Shown: piece after piece, positions 1-11,791 of the stretch
How positions within the stretch are numbered: position 1 is the first letter of the stretch
Layout: the number at the start of each line of letters is the position of its first letter
From: Sapria himalayana
Lineage: Eukaryota; Streptophyta; Magnoliopsida; Malpighiales; Rafflesiaceae
Length of the DNA stretch: 64,000 bases
Reading direction: 5' to 3'
Assembly: GCA_029783825.1 (NCBI GenBank)
Contig: JAREIK010011398.1
Location: 62,001 to 126,000 of the forward strand
Made by a program: the position numbers and the translations under genes
The notes under the pieces: model-generated
What the model was told of the DNA's origin: nothing
Seen by the model: the letters and a program-made list of their open reading frames with translations, nothing else
Databases searched by the model: none

Positions 1-1735
1 CAATTAATGATGGTTATTTTTCCATCACTACAATAATAATTAACTGCTTTATGTAACAATTTTAGACATCAAAAGATAAACTCAGTAATCATAATTAACA
101 CAAAATGCTTCTATATAATGGGTCAATGAATTGGCATAACTCATATGCTAAGTACTCTCATTAATAGTGTTATAACAACAAAATAAAGTAAAAAATACAA
201 GTGCATAAATGCAAACTATAATATTCTCTGTCAAGTTGATATTTACAAGTCTAGAATATTATGTACTTGGTGGAAAGAAATGTGAGCTAAGGTTTATTTA
301 GTCTTAGCAAAGATGTCAGTTAGTTATTCTATTATCTGAATATATATTATAGTATTAGTCTTATTCTATATCTTCTTTTCGATAAAGAAATAATCTATTT
401 CTATATATTTTATCTGCTTGCTAAATATCTGATTTTATGTTATATATATTTTTATGATTATTATAGAAAATAATAGTAAAAGAATAAATTAGATATTTAA
501 TATTTTTGAATGTGTCATATCTAATGTACTTTATGAATTATAATAATTATTGCTCTGAATTTTATCTTTGTACTGGATCTCAAATTAAATCTTTGTTTTT
601 TATTTTTTTAAGAGATTAGATAATCTTAAAGAAAAATATAAAAAATTATGTTAAGATTAATTTGTCTAGAAGAATTAAAGAAATAAATAATTATACTAGT
701 TTAATATGTTATATTTAGTTGAATAATAATTGACTAATTTATCTTTCCTATAATTTTTTTATAAGTAGTGGAGTCGATCAAATATATTATATTAGAAGTA
801 AAATCAATACCTAAATCAAAAAATATATTAATTGGAGCACAATTAAAAAGTTCAACTCGTGCAAGAGTATAAAACTTATACCTAATTTGTGATATGATAA
901 TGTTTCTCCTAGAGCAAGTAAGTTTTATATAAAGAAAATAGTTGATTCTCTCAAGTTTATTTCTCTAGAACTATAACTTAAGGTATTTCTTGAGTTGATA
1001 CTTGAGTGATCTCACCTCATCATCATACATAACCATAATATCATTAACGTATATAATGAACAAAATTACTCTATCATTAGGGCTCATATGGAATAATAAA
1101 AGAAAAACCTATAATACATGTGTAAATTAATTGAGATTTTTATCTGTGAAAATATTATAAATCAAACTCTTCAAGGTAGTTGCTCCATATACACTCTCTT
1201 CAAGGTTATCATAAAAAAAATAATTTTCACATCTAATTATTGTTTAATCTAATAGTGAGATATAACCAATAAAATAAAATTTGTACGGAGATAATCTTAA
1301 TTATTAGAGAGCAAATTTTATGGTAGTTCATAATAAATATTTGAGTGAATTCGTTTGTTATAAGTTTTACCTTGAGGTGATTCACTTTAAGGTAAATGTT
1401 ACCCAAACATTCTTCTATTTTTGCTAATTAGATATTGGTCCTCATTTTTTCGATAATACCTTTTGGAACCTTTTTCATTCGTGAGCCTCACTCTCTAATA
1501 ATATTTAAGAGAGACTAAATAAATAATACTAGCAACAAACAAATAATTAGTAAAACTAAAATGAATTTGAGTCCCTCCATTCAACTTTTTGAATCACTGT
1601 AGGCAATATTCTTCCTGAAAATATGTGTCTTGCTATCATAATTTTTTGAATATTACAATATTAATAAAAAATTAATTATCCGAACATAGAGGAGAATGTC
1701 AACATGCATGTTGATTTCGTATTTTTTTTTGCATG
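1..1735 (-). pseudogene. Ty1/copia pol remnant (RT to RNase H), left palindrome arm
   Basis: Read on the minus strand this arm is the same degenerate copia polymerase fragment as the right arm. It contains the reverse-transcriptase block around the YVDD-like motif and the C-terminal RNase H block, whose LADIFTK-like signature is near 330-300. Stops and frameshifts break every frame, so no protein can be made. It ends at the window edge. Confidence 0.75.
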
Positions 1736-2570
1736 AGCAAAAAGTCATAGATTTAGAAAATTATTGACTAGAATTCATATTTTTGGAATGCAAAATCATG
1801 GTAGGAAATATTGTCATGACTCAAAATAATTAAAATTTTGTATTTGTTATGAATAAGTTGTGGCAATAGAAATCATCATGGCTAATTATAGTAATAGGAT
1901 ACTTGGCTACCATGATATAAAAAATAATATCACAACCTTTATTGTTTTTTATAGACATATAGCTGTAACTCTAATGAATTATTATAATGCTAAAGACTAT
2001 GTTGCATAGTGAAAAGAATATATCAACTTTGTGGTTGAGTCATGAAATATAATATAGTCATGACTAGTATTATATAGTTGTGCCCAAAAAAAATGCTCCA
2101 ACTACTCCATAAGATTGTAGAAGGTGTACCTAAATCATAACATGGAAAATATTACGACTCATCCCTTTTATCTCCTTCGAGTCAATATTCTATCAAGTCC
2201 ATTAATTTTATCCAAAATAACTTTGATTTTACTAATATTCATAAAATTCCTTCAAAATATATATTTTATGAAATTTGTCTAATAAATACTCAAATATATA
2301 CAAACATAATATTAAATATTTGTCAAATAATACTGAAAATTCAATTGATATGGAGTGCCAAACAATAGCATAAATCAATATAAAAGATGTTGATCATCAT
2401 AAAAGTATCAAATGATTTAATGTTTGACAATTATATGTTAGAATGAAGGGTTATTGTTATATTATTCAAGCGAACAAGATTGAGTTCCATGTATATGATA
2501 CAATTAAAGCTATTGATGTTTGTAGTCAATATTATTTAAAATCTATATTGTATTTATTACTTTTTTTTTG
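1736..2570. repeat. Spacer of the giant inverted repeat
   Basis: This is non-palindromic AT-rich sequence between the arms. No coding frame of note is seen. Part of it (about 1790-2160) resembles the dispersed repeat at 13470-15540 and 23140-25800; compare the 'gatacttggctaccatgat' motif near 1900 with similar words near 14220 and 25135. The spacer may therefore be a fragment of that repeat family. Confidence 0.5.
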
Positions 2571-4311
2571 AGCAAAAAATAGAAGAAATCAACAATGCAT
2601 GTTGACATTCTCTCTATGTTCTGATAATTAATTTTTTTCTTCATATTGTAATTATTCAAAAAATTATGATAGAAAGACACATAATTTTCAGGAAGAATGA
2701 TTGGCCTATAAGTGATTCAAAAAGTTGAATAGAAGGTGACTCAATTAATTTTTAGTTTTACTAATTATTTGTTTGTTGCTAGTTATTTATTTATTTATTC
2801 TCTCTTAAATATTATTAGATGAGTGAGGCTCCACGAATGAAAATGTTCCAAAGGTATTATCGAAAAATGAGGACCAATATCTAATTAGCAAAAATAGAAG
2901 AATGTTTGGGTAACATTTACCTTAAAGTGAATCACCTCAAGGTAAAACTTATAACAAACGAATTCACTCAAATATTTATTATGAACTACCATAAAATTTG
3001 CTCTCTAATAATTAAGATTATCTCCGTACAAATTTTATTTTATTGGTTATATCTCACTATTAGATTAAACAATAATTAGATGTGAAAATTATTTTTTTTA
3101 TGATAACCTTGAAGAGAGTGTATATGGAGCAACTACCTTGAAGAGTTTGATTTATAATATTTTCACAGATAAAAATCTCAATTAATTTACACATGTATTA
3201 TAGGTTTTTCTTTTATTATTCCATATGAGCCCTAATGATAGAGTAATTTTGTTCATTATATACGTTAATGATATTATGGTTATGTATGATGATGAGGTGA
3301 GATCACTCAAGTATCAACTCAAGAAATACCTTAAGTTATAGTTCTAGAGAAATAAACTTGAGAGAATCAACTATTTTCTTTATATAAAACTTACTTGCTC
3401 TAGGAGAAACATTATCATATCACAAATTAGGTATAAGTTTTATACTCTTGCACGAGTTGAACTTTTTAATTGTGCTCCAATTAATATATTTTTTGATTTA
3501 GGTATTGATTTTACTTCTAATATAATATATTTGATCGACTCCACTACTTATAAAAAAATTATAGGAAAGATAAATTAGTCAATTATTATTCAACTAAATA
3601 TAACATATTAAACTAGTATAATTATTTATTTCTTTAATTCTTCTAGACAAATTAATCTTAACATAATTTTTTATATTTTTCTTTAAGATTATCTAATCTC
3701 TTAAAAATATAAAAAACAAAGAATTAATTTGAGATCCAGTACAAAGATAAAATTCAGAGCAATAATTATTATTATTCATAAAGTACATTAGATATGACAC
3801 ATTCAAAAATATTAAATATCTAATTTATTCTTTTACTATTATTTTCTATAATAATCATAAAAATATATATAACATAAAATCAGATATTTAGCAAGCAGAT
3901 AAAATATATAGAAATAGATTATTTCTTTATCGAAAAGAAGATATAGAATAAGACTAATACTATAATATATATTCAGATAATAGAATAACTAACTGACATC
4001 TTTGCTAAGACTAAATAAACCTTAGCTCACATTTCTTTCCACCAAGTACATAATATTCTAGACTTGTAAATATCAACTTGACAGAGAATATTATAGTTTG
4101 CATTTATGCACTTGTATTTTTTACTTTATTTTGTTGTTATAACACTATTAATGAGAGTACTTAGCATATGAGTTATGCCAATTCATTGACCCATTATATA
4201 GAAGCATTTTGTGTTAATTATGATTACTGAGTTTATCTTTTGATGTCTAAAATTGTTACATAAAGCAGTTAATTATTATTGTAGTGATGGAAAAATAACC
4301 ATCATTAATTG
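2571..4311 (+). pseudogene. Ty1/copia pol remnant (RT to RNase H), right palindrome arm
   Basis: Conceptual translation across frames gives copia reverse-transcriptase landmarks in order: KGFTQ-like (about 2960), LDVK.IFF for the LDVKNAFL block (about 3080), VYMEQLP (about 3120), then VILFIIYVNDIMVMYDD for the catalytic YVDD region (about 3245-3300, second residue changed to N), YFLYIKL, ISQIRYKF and GIDFTSN. The RNase H end shows DCFFIEKKI and LTDIFAKTK near 3910-4015. Stops interrupt all frames. Integrase, protease and LTRs are not recognisable here, so this is an internal fragment of a copia element. Confidence 0.8.
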
Positions 4312-5554
4312 GCATTAATCACCAATGTTGGCTATGGCATCTTGCAACTATTTGATGAAGACTAGAGTGTGTTTTAGCTAATTTTCATATTCAGTTATCA
4401 ATCCTCAATTAGTTTCATCTAAGCACAATTCTATTGTCTGAATTATTTTGCTTCAACAAAATAAGTTCCAAGTATCATCAAAGTACTCTTGTTTGTGGCA
4501 TCATCTAGTAACCCCCAGATTTGATTGAATTGGGCTGGACCAAATTGAAATGACTCGAATATAAGTATTTTTAGTAGTACAGGAAATAAATTAAAAGATT
4601 AAACACATTTTCATGAGTTTTTAAGATTCATAATTGAATATACATGCAAAAGAAATAGATCACTTATTGGTGAGTTCACAAACTCATTCATTTGAATAAC
4701 ACAAATCAATCAAAAAGGATTAGCAAATTATTATCATTTTAAAAAGCACACTACACGAGTTTGTTCCTCTTGGGAAAAAAACTTGTTATTTCAACAATGA
4801 GCAAGACCATGAATCTGACATAGGAGGGACAAATCTATTTACTAAAAATGCAAACTAGTTAGTATTATGAAATTGTCTCTCAGCGCGACACAGTTAGTAA
4901 CCCCCAAGTCTATATGACATCACTAAGTTGCTACTTCTTTAAATTTGAACAAATGCATTCACCACCAAATTGAGCAATGTCCATTTGTGTAAAAACATTT
5001 ATTACTCCATACCGTACTGTGGATATATCTTTCACAGAAAGTTAATGGGATAACTATATTAGTTTATGATAGTGCTACTAAGCTTCTTTTTCCCATATTT
5101 GTAGAGGTTTGCTCCTGCACAATATCATTAACACGTTATTATATTACCTGCATGCTTAATCATGTGTGGATTTTCTCGCATTAAATGAAATGAGCATACA
5201 CAATACCATGTTAAGAATCACATGAATCCAGCTTTAAATGTGTTCCTGAATATTCAACAAAATAATTATCAGAAACTTGCATGCAATCAGTAGTTCATAA
5301 TCTCTCGAAAGAATCACCTTTCGAGAATGTTAATAATTATTCAAAGACTATTTCTCCATAAAATTAATTTTCATGAAAAGTTGTAACTGGATGGGTGTCA
5401 TATATATCTCAAATATATATATATATATATATATACATAAAAACTTCTTGTGAATTTTTCTGAGAAATTTAACTTTTTAAAAGATTTTTTTATGAGACAC
5501 CAAGTTATTATTTTAAGTTTAATTTAATTTTTCTTATTACTTAAATTATTTTGA
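4312..5554. other. AT-rich intergenic sequence, no gene seen
   Basis: No long frame or recognisable repeat family. It contains a perfect 9-bp-stem hairpin at 5303-5326 (stem tctcgaaag, 6-nt loop) and an (AT)n microsatellite at about 5411-5434. Two 'agtaacccc' stretches (near 4508 and 4890) hint at an old duplicated repeat, but I cannot classify it. Confidence 0.6.
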
Positions 5555-6602
5555 AGGAATTATGTTTTAAGGTGCTTCCCCAAAAAAATTTAAAAATTAA
5601 AACTTATCTTTTTTAGTTTGAAAAAAAATCACCAAAATCTTAAAATATTTAAATTTAATGCACTCTATTATGTTTATCCTAAATTACCCTCGCCCTCTCC
5701 CATCGTCCCTCTCCCATTGGCCCTCACTCTCTCCCAGAGCTTAATGGAGCTCGACCACGAAATCCATCGATCTCGTAGAGCTCGCAGTCGTGCTCCTGGA
5801 GCTCGACCGAGAGTTCCTTCGAGCTCTAGGAGCTTGGTGTCACCCTCCATCAAGCTCATGTAGCTCAACCGAAAGCTCCATCAAGCCCCGGGAACTCGAA
5901 TGACGAGCTCGATGGAGCTTTCAGTCGAGCTCCAACGTCGTGCTCCTAGAGCTCGATGATGAGCTCCATGGAGCTATGGGTCAAACCCCAGGAGCTCGGC
6001 GTCGAGCTCTATCGAGCTCTAGGAGCACGACCGAGAGCTCCATCGAGCTCGTCGTTTGAACTCCATAGGCTCGATGGAGCTCTAGGTCGAGCTACAGGGA
6101 CTCGACCACGAGCTCCTTCGATCTCACAGAGCTCGTGGTCGCACTCCTAGAGCTCGACCGAGAGCAACGTCACGCTCCTGGAGCTCGACGATGAGCTCCA
6201 TGGAGCTGTGGGTCGAACCCTAGGAGCTCAGCGTCGAGCTCCATCGAGCTCAACCAAGAGCATTGTCGAGCTCCAGGAGCTCGACCGAGAGCTCGACGAT
6301 GAGCACCACAAAGGAGCTCATGGAGACGGGCAGATGGAAAGGGGTGAGGAAAGAGGGGCAAAAGGTGAGGACAGACGGGCAAGGGGAGAGGGAGGAGGGC
6401 GAGGGCTAGTGGCGAGGGCTAGGGCTAGGGGTGAGGAAAAGGGAGGGGCGAGAGGCAGGGGAGAGGCTAGTTTAATACTTATGTATTTGGGTGCACTTAT
6501 TTTTAATTTATTTTTAATTTTGTTACATTTTTAAAAATATCAAAAATTTAGTTACTAAATCTTAAAGAATTTTGGGGAAAGACCCCAAAACATAATTCCC
6601 CT
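5555..6602. mobile_element. Non-autonomous terminal-inverted-repeat element with GAGCTC core
   Basis: The left end (ggaattatgtttt then ctttcccc-like sequence) and the right end are inverted repeats of about 30 bp: 5556-5588 matches the reverse complement of 6570-6602. Weaker inverted similarity continues inward through AT-rich and then C/T-rich (5688-5735) versus G/A-rich (6340-6470) arms, so the whole element could fold back. No transposase is encoded. The overlapping ORFs of 60-108 codons on both strands come from the low-complexity repeat. Mutator-like or foldback affiliation is an inference; no clean target-site duplication was found. Confidence 0.7.
5740..6315. repeat. GAGCTC-based degenerate minisatellite
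   Basis: The palindromic hexamer GAGCTC recurs every 10-30 bases, embedded in variants of 'gagctccatcgagctc' and 'gagctcgacgatgagct'. The tract is far more GC-rich than its flanks and is itself made of short palindromes. It is the internal core of the terminal-inverted-repeat element. Confidence 0.85.
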
Positions 6603-6846
6603 AAATATTTTTTTGTGCTTATTTTTTTTTATTAATTTTTATTATTAGTTTTCAACATTATGTTTGTTATCATAAAAAACAAATATTTATAATTTATTCT
6701 AAACTAAACTAAACTTCATCCATATATCTTTATTATCATAATTTCTTTATACTATGCTACAAAGTTATTCTTTTTCCAAAAAAATAAAATTATATTAAAT
6801 TATGGGTTTTTAGAAATCTTAATTTATATCTTATATTTTTAGAATT

Positions 6847-7056
6847 ATGCCGGATCCTAATTATGATTTTTGCCCAAAATACCACTATGCAGAACCAAAT
6901 ACTACCATGTTTTGTTATGTTTGCAGCCACTCAACCATGCATGCATATGTCAACCATCATGTGTATTTGCTAGAACTGTTGCATGTGCCTAATATCACTC
7001 ACATTGCAAAATATACAACTATACACATAAAATTTATTGTCCACTTTTTCTTTTGA
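6847..7056 (+). pseudogene. Copia gag-pre-integrase scrap
   Basis: A 69-codon frame ends with LLHVPNITHIAKYTTIHIK, which resembles the LxxVLHVPxITKNLLSVxKF motif of the copia gag-pre-integrase region with a small internal deletion. The upstream part has Cys/His residues but no clear zinc knuckle. It is isolated, without flanking protease or integrase that I can recognise. It is either a short decayed copia fragment or a chance resemblance. Confidence 0.4.
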
Positions 7057-7259
7057 CACCAAATACAATGTGCATACTATCATTCTATATGGAATCATCT
7101 ATTTCCCACGATATACTTATACATACCTTACTCACACGAGCCTCTGATTTATTTTTTATTTTAGGTTGGCTTCGAAATCATTTTACAAAATCTTAGTAAT
7201 TATAATCAATTAAGACTTATCTTAACTACTAGATGTTTATTGTAAGAATAATATTTTTC

Positions 7260-8890
7260 TATACATAATTCCTCATAGGCATATTTCTTGTTTTTTTTAC
7301 TTCATTCACTCGAATAATCTCATACTAGGAGGTATGTGTTGGTCATAATCAAACAAACTTAATTTCTAATTTAATTGTAATTCTAATAATTTATCTTATT
7401 GACTAAATAAATTATTTTAGTTGTATATCTAATTATTTATTTCTAATTTTATCTATCATAATCTTATCATATATATATATATATATAATTTTATCATTAT
7501 TTTTAATATGATACTTTTTTATTATTCAATATTTACTTTAATTCAGCATGATTGGTCATATAATAATTATATTTTATTTTCTATTAATTTATTTTATATT
7601 CTACTATAACAAAGAATTCTTGATATAAGTTTCTATTTCATCCATCTAATATTAATCTTCTATATTATATTCTAGTCAATCTCTCTATTTTTACTTAATA
7701 TAGAGTTTATGTTCTTAAAATTTCTAAAACTTAATAGCTCTTGATTTTTTTTTATTTTAATTATTTCATCATTATTAGTCTTAATATGATTAACTAATAT
7801 TTCAAGTATTTTCTTACATTATGGTAATCCTAAATCTTTTAGACTTAGGCAATCCTCCAAACTCTTAGTTTTCAATCTAACTCTTATTTAATTTTACTGA
7901 CCAATAATATGTTATCTACAAATAACATGCATCAAGTGATGTTTTCGTAAAGGTATCTTGTCAATTAATCTAAAACTAACATAAAAATAGAATGATTTAG
8001 TGATGATTCTTGAACCAATCTAACTCTTGAGCGATGACTTAAAAATCAATCTAATATACATACTTAATACTTATTTCTTACATAATACACATTAAAATTA
8101 AATCTCTTTCGTTTAAATTAAATCATTAGTTTAGTCTAAATTAATAAATATTATGCATAATTCTTTTCTATTTTCTCTATATTTGTTGATTAGTTGTCTG
8201 ACTAAGTAGGTAGATTCTATAATATACATAACTGACATAGATATAAATTGATTCTCTAAAATTTTTATTTCTTTTGTTAGTTTGTATTCAATTTATTTTT
8301 CCCAAAATATTATAGTGTGATTCAATAATTTAATATCTCGATTATTACAATATTGAATGTCTCTCTTAATTTTATACATGAGAATTATAATATTTTATTT
8401 TCATATAACCAATATATTTTTGATTCTCATTATATTGTTAAACTACTTAGCCAACCATATCATGCATTTCTCTTCCATTATCTTCTATATTTCAATAGGA
8501 ATCATATTAAGTCAATATTTTTTTGGCATTTAATTTTTTGATAACTTCTCTAATCTCTATAATTTTTATCTTGATTACATATCAAAAGTTGTTTAGTCAT
8601 GTAATAATCTTAATATTCTAATTTATATTTATGAATGTTTGAAGAAATCATGAAAATATATGACTTTTTTTTACTTTATAATCTTTTATTAGTATCAGAT
8701 TGTTTTTATTCTTAATATACTTTACTTGACTAATATCTTTGCTCGACTTCTCTTTCATCATAATAGTTTATAAATATATCTTAATTACTTTTTTTAGTTT
8801 CTAGTTTATCATAAACTCATCATATAGCTTAAATATTATCTCACTCATCATGTTACAAAATAATACTTAAAAAATAAATGCAATAAAATG
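7260..8890 (-). pseudogene. RTE-type LINE reverse-transcriptase remnant
   Basis: On the minus strand, scattered over frames, translations follow the plant RTE LINE ORF in the correct order. From about 8850 to 8650: YDEFMIN, then QVKYIKNKNN and the IKDYKVKKS block that precedes the RT. From about 8500 to 8150: IWLAK, FNNIMRIKNI, KRDIQYCNN, IKLLNHTIIFWEK, IEYKL, ISENQF-like LENQF and YLVRQLINKYREN. From about 7990 to 7900: a decayed ADDIVL block (MHVICR.HIIG). Near 7650: REID.N and RWMK. Near 7430: DKIRNK. The frame is full of stops, so this is an old, AT-mutated copy. No endonuclease domain or 3' tail is recognisable; the hAT element at 9000 lies just beyond its 5' side. Confidence 0.7.
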
Positions 8891-8991
8891 AAGAATAAAA
8901 TTTAAATATACTCAAACAATGTATAAAAATGATTGGGTTCTCCGATAAAAAGTACAAAATAAAAAATATAAGTAATGAGAGAAACTATAAT

Positions 8992-8999
8992 ATATTAAT
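8992..8999. repeat. hAT target-site duplication, left
   Basis: ATATTAAT directly precedes the left TIR and is identical to 12623-12630. Confidence 0.93.
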
Positions 9000-9668
9000 T
9001 AGAGGTGTCAAACGGGCCGGCCCAGCACGGCACGGCCCGTGGGCACGGCAAGGCCGTGCCGTGCCGTGCCCGGCCCGCTCGGGCACGACTTGGCTTGGCC
9101 AGGCGGCACGGGCACACGGCAGGGGCAGGCAGGTGGGGCGGGGCGGGAGCCGCAACGCTGGACCGGCTCAACCGGGGTCCGGGTCCCGGGAGCCAAGCAC
9201 GGGCACGGCCCGTGCTTGGTAGATTAGAAAATTTTTTTTTTTTTAAATTTTTTATTAAGTTTCTGTATATACTTTAGAGTATTAGTAATAATTAAAAAAT
9301 ATAATTTTTTGTAAAAAATATTACATTTAAAATTAAATAAAACAAACAAATATTAGAAATTTTTTTTTTTTTCAATTAAGTTTAGCATATTTTATTATTA
9401 TAATTTATTAATTATATATTAAAATTTAAAGTTAATAAATTTTAAAATAAAATTTAAATCGTAAAATAATAAAAAAAACATTAAGTTAGTAAAAATTTTA
9501 ATTAAAAAAAAATTAAACTACACAAATGAAAAATTACCATTCATGCATTTGAAACCAATAGTCGGAACAAAACAAGTATAAGTTTCAACACAACGTATGG
9601 TACAAAGTACAAACAAAGTGTATAAATAAAATAAATAAAAAACATCGAAAAAAAACAGCAGATGAGCA

Positions 9669-11591
9669 TCATTCGTCAAGCGGCATATCATGAGAATCAT
9701 CAGCCGCAACATCAAGATCAGTATCATATGGATCATCATCATCGGCAATCAGCTCCTCCGCCATCGTAGTGGATGTGGATGCGACTGCAGTGTCTGTCAT
9801 AGTCCCAGCTTCAGCACGATCACTGATGCTAAATCTCGATTCCTCCCAATCCTTCAAACATGCCAAGGCCTCAACCATATCTGGACGTAATCTCGATCTC
9901 CTATCCGAAATCACGTTCACTGCAACAGAAAAAGCAGACTCCGATGCTACGCTCGACACCGGAGGAGTCAGTAGATCCTGTGCCATCCTAGATAGCACGG
10001 GATAGGCGGACTCATATGATTTCCACCACTGTAATAAATCAAGATTCTTATTTTCAGAAGGTGATAGGATTGAGCAGTAATTGGTATCTAAGTACCGAGA
10101 CAGCTCGCTCCTATGTGAAGGTCCACCCCTACGTTTCCCCCTCTCTAGGTTAATGGAATAATCGTCATCTCCGAACAAGGTATCAGTGTCCGTACTCACA
10201 GTCTCACCACCACCACCACCATACCTAGTATCGTAGTATGTGAACAGGTCTGTCAACTTCTCGTAAATGAACCCTTCAGGTGGCTCTTCCAGGTTCATGC
10301 ACGAGGAAATGAAAGTCATGGTGTTTTCAACCCCTTCCACCTTAGCCCTAGGGTCCATGCATGCTGCGAGGCAATAAAGAGATGGAATGGTGGACCAGTA
10401 CTTCAGGTACTTGGTCTCCATCTCTGCAACCATATGGCTAAGCGTCGGGTCCGCTCGATACTTCCTAAACATGCTACTAATGTTGCATATGCAACGGAGT
10501 GCAATGCAAGTAGTGGGCGTATAAACCGACGAACACATGTTCGTCGTGTCATAAAATATCTTCAGGAATTTCATAAATGAAATTCCTGAAGCCCAGTCAG
10601 TGTCATCAATAATAAGTTCGCCACTCTTACTAATGACGTAGTCGGATATCACGTGTTCGTATCCAACACATGATTCCAACATCAGGTACGTGTAATTCCA
10701 ACAATGTCTCACATCCGATTGGAATTTCTTCTTCTTAAGATTCGCAGACAAACAGAGATTACCAAACTCTTGTAGTCTGCGAGGAGTGCGAATATACTTG
10801 AGTGCATTGCGTATATTTTCCAACGCGGGGGAACAGACCTTCATACCCACTTGAACTATCAGGTTAATAACATGACACATGCATCTGACATGAAAGATCT
10901 CTCCTAATGGTGCGTCTCTAATATTCCTAACAAACATATTGATCGCTACTACATTATTCGCAGCATTATCGAAAGTGACACTAAAAATTTTATTTTGAAT
11001 TTTATATTCCCTAAATATTTTCATCATACACTCAAAAATGGCCGGGCCATCATGAGGATGAAGAATCTCAGTGAATCCTAATATTTTTTTATTGATTGTC
11101 CAGTTTGAATCTACATAATGACTCGTGAGACATGCATAAGAAGAATCATCATGACATGTCCATATATCGGACGTCACGGACACCACTCCACTAAATGCCA
11201 AATATTCCTTAATTATTTTTTGTTTTTCTAACTTATATATCTTTAGTATGTCACTCCTAGATGTGGACCTAGGAATCCTACGATAGGATGGCTGAAAATG
11301 AGTCTGCATGATGCGCACTACCCTCGGATCTTCCAAAAATCTGATCGGAAGACCCATCAATGTGATGAGCCTGGCCATGCCGTCCCTACCCAACTCGCTG
11401 GAGTATACGAAGGGAGTAAACTTTGAGACTGAACTCGATCCAGTCTCAAAAAATATAGTGCCAAGTTGGGTTTGCCTAGGATCTAACGGTCCATGTTTTT
11501 TGGAGCATATTTCAGCATGCCTCTTGAGGTGCCCAGTCCCACATGTACTCTTGCATGTTAAAAGTCTCATACAATATTTGCACTGTGCCAT
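9669..11591 (-). CDS. hAT transposase (BED finger to hATC dimerisation domain)
   Basis: This 640-codon frame encodes a cut-and-paste transposase of the Ac/hAT superfamily, acting in the nucleus on the element's own termini. Seen in order: the C-terminal half of a BED zinc finger (CKYC at 4-7, H21/H25 and C29); the first catalytic Asp (D142) in VTSDIWT; the second (D208) in VTFDNAAN; the insertion-domain motif HVRCMCHVINLIVQ (235-247); W298 in the usual TRWNST block, here RHCWNYT with the normal Arg changed to Cys; the third acidic residue E551 in SVASESAFS; and the hATC dimerisation domain at about 496-584. An acidic tail ends the protein. The frame stays open upstream to 11660 and reads VVWTHF, the missing first BED part, without an ATG. 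The Met at 11591 is therefore probably an internal start, and the complete protein would need the upstream frame. The Cys at the TRW position could affect activity. Confidence 0.9.
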   Translation of the reverse strand: MAQCKYCMRLLTCKSTCGTGHLKRHAEICSKKHGPLDPRQTQLGTIFFETGSSSVSKFTPFVYSSELGRDGMARLITLMGLPIRFLEDPRVVRIMQTHFQPSYRRIPRSTSRSDILKIYKLEKQKIIKEYLAFSGVVSVTSDIWTCHDDSSYACLTSHYVDSNWTINKKILGFTEILHPHDGPAIFECMMKIFREYKIQNKIFSVTFDNAANNVVAINMFVRNIRDAPLGEIFHVRCMCHVINLIVQVGMKVCSPALENIRNALKYIRTPRRLQEFGNLCLSANLKKKKFQSDVRHCWNYTYLMLESCVGYEHVISDYVISKSGELIIDDTDWASGISFMKFLKIFYDTTNMCSSVYTPTTCIALRCICNISSMFRKYRADPTLSHMVAEMETKYLKYWSTIPSLYCLAACMDPRAKVEGVENTMTFISSCMNLEEPPEGFIYEKLTDLFTYYDTRYGGGGGETVSTDTDTLFGDDDYSINLERGKRRGGPSHRSELSRYLDTNYCSILSPSENKNLDLLQWWKSYESAYPVLSRMAQDLLTPPVSSVASESAFSVAVNVISDRRSRLRPDMVEALACLKDWEESRFSISDRAEAGTMTDTAVASTSTTMAEELIADDDDPYDTDLDVAADDSHDMPLDE

Positions 11592-11647
11592 TTCATGTTC
11601 CTCACCCCTAACATCTACTTGTGTTCTGATTTTAAAATGTGTCCAAA

Positions 11648-11791
11648 CTACAAAGTCCTCCTAGTTTTTTGTTTTTTAGAACTTTGGGCTGAGATGACAG
11701 GAGAAACCAAAGTTTCAGGAGCCACAGACGTATGTGTAACACTAACATTTTCATTTTTCAAATTTAAATACGTGTTAGGTGTATTTGTCAT
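11648..11791 (-). pseudogene. Out-of-frame N-terminal segment of the hAT transposase
   Basis: A 47-codon frame starts at the ATG at 11791-11789 and ends at a TAG at 11650-11648. It is Ser/Thr-rich and finishes with a basic cluster (SSKKQKTRR) typical of the nuclear-localisation stretch just before a plant hAT BED finger. The BED finger continues immediately in a different frame, open from 11660. The simplest reading is one short indel near 11650-11660 separating the two parts. A small intron with the acceptor-like CTAG at 11664-11661 is the alternative. Confidence 0.6.

Larger units (their letters stand above)
1..4311. repeat. Giant inverted repeat (about 1.74-kb arms, about 0.83-kb spacer)
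   Basis: The first bases of the window reappear as their reverse complement ending at 4311, and the match continues inward to about 1735 on the left and 2570 on the right. Arms differ only by scattered substitutions and short indels (for example near 535/3775 and 605/3700), so they look close to 99% identical by eye. Position 1 pairs with 4311, so the left arm may extend beyond the window. Both arms carry the same degenerate copia polymerase fragment, pointing outward from the spacer. Either a recent inverted duplication or an assembly or library chimera could explain it. Confidence 0.93.

Noticed and set aside
5618..6534. ORFs with Arg/Ala/Ser-rich sequence on both strands
   Set aside because: Generated by the GAGCTC minisatellite, which reads open in several frames.
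8929..9277. Short Gly/Ala/Arg-rich ORFs in the hAT left end (also 12416-12670)
   Set aside because: They lie in non-coding GC-rich subterminal and TIR sequence of the hAT element.
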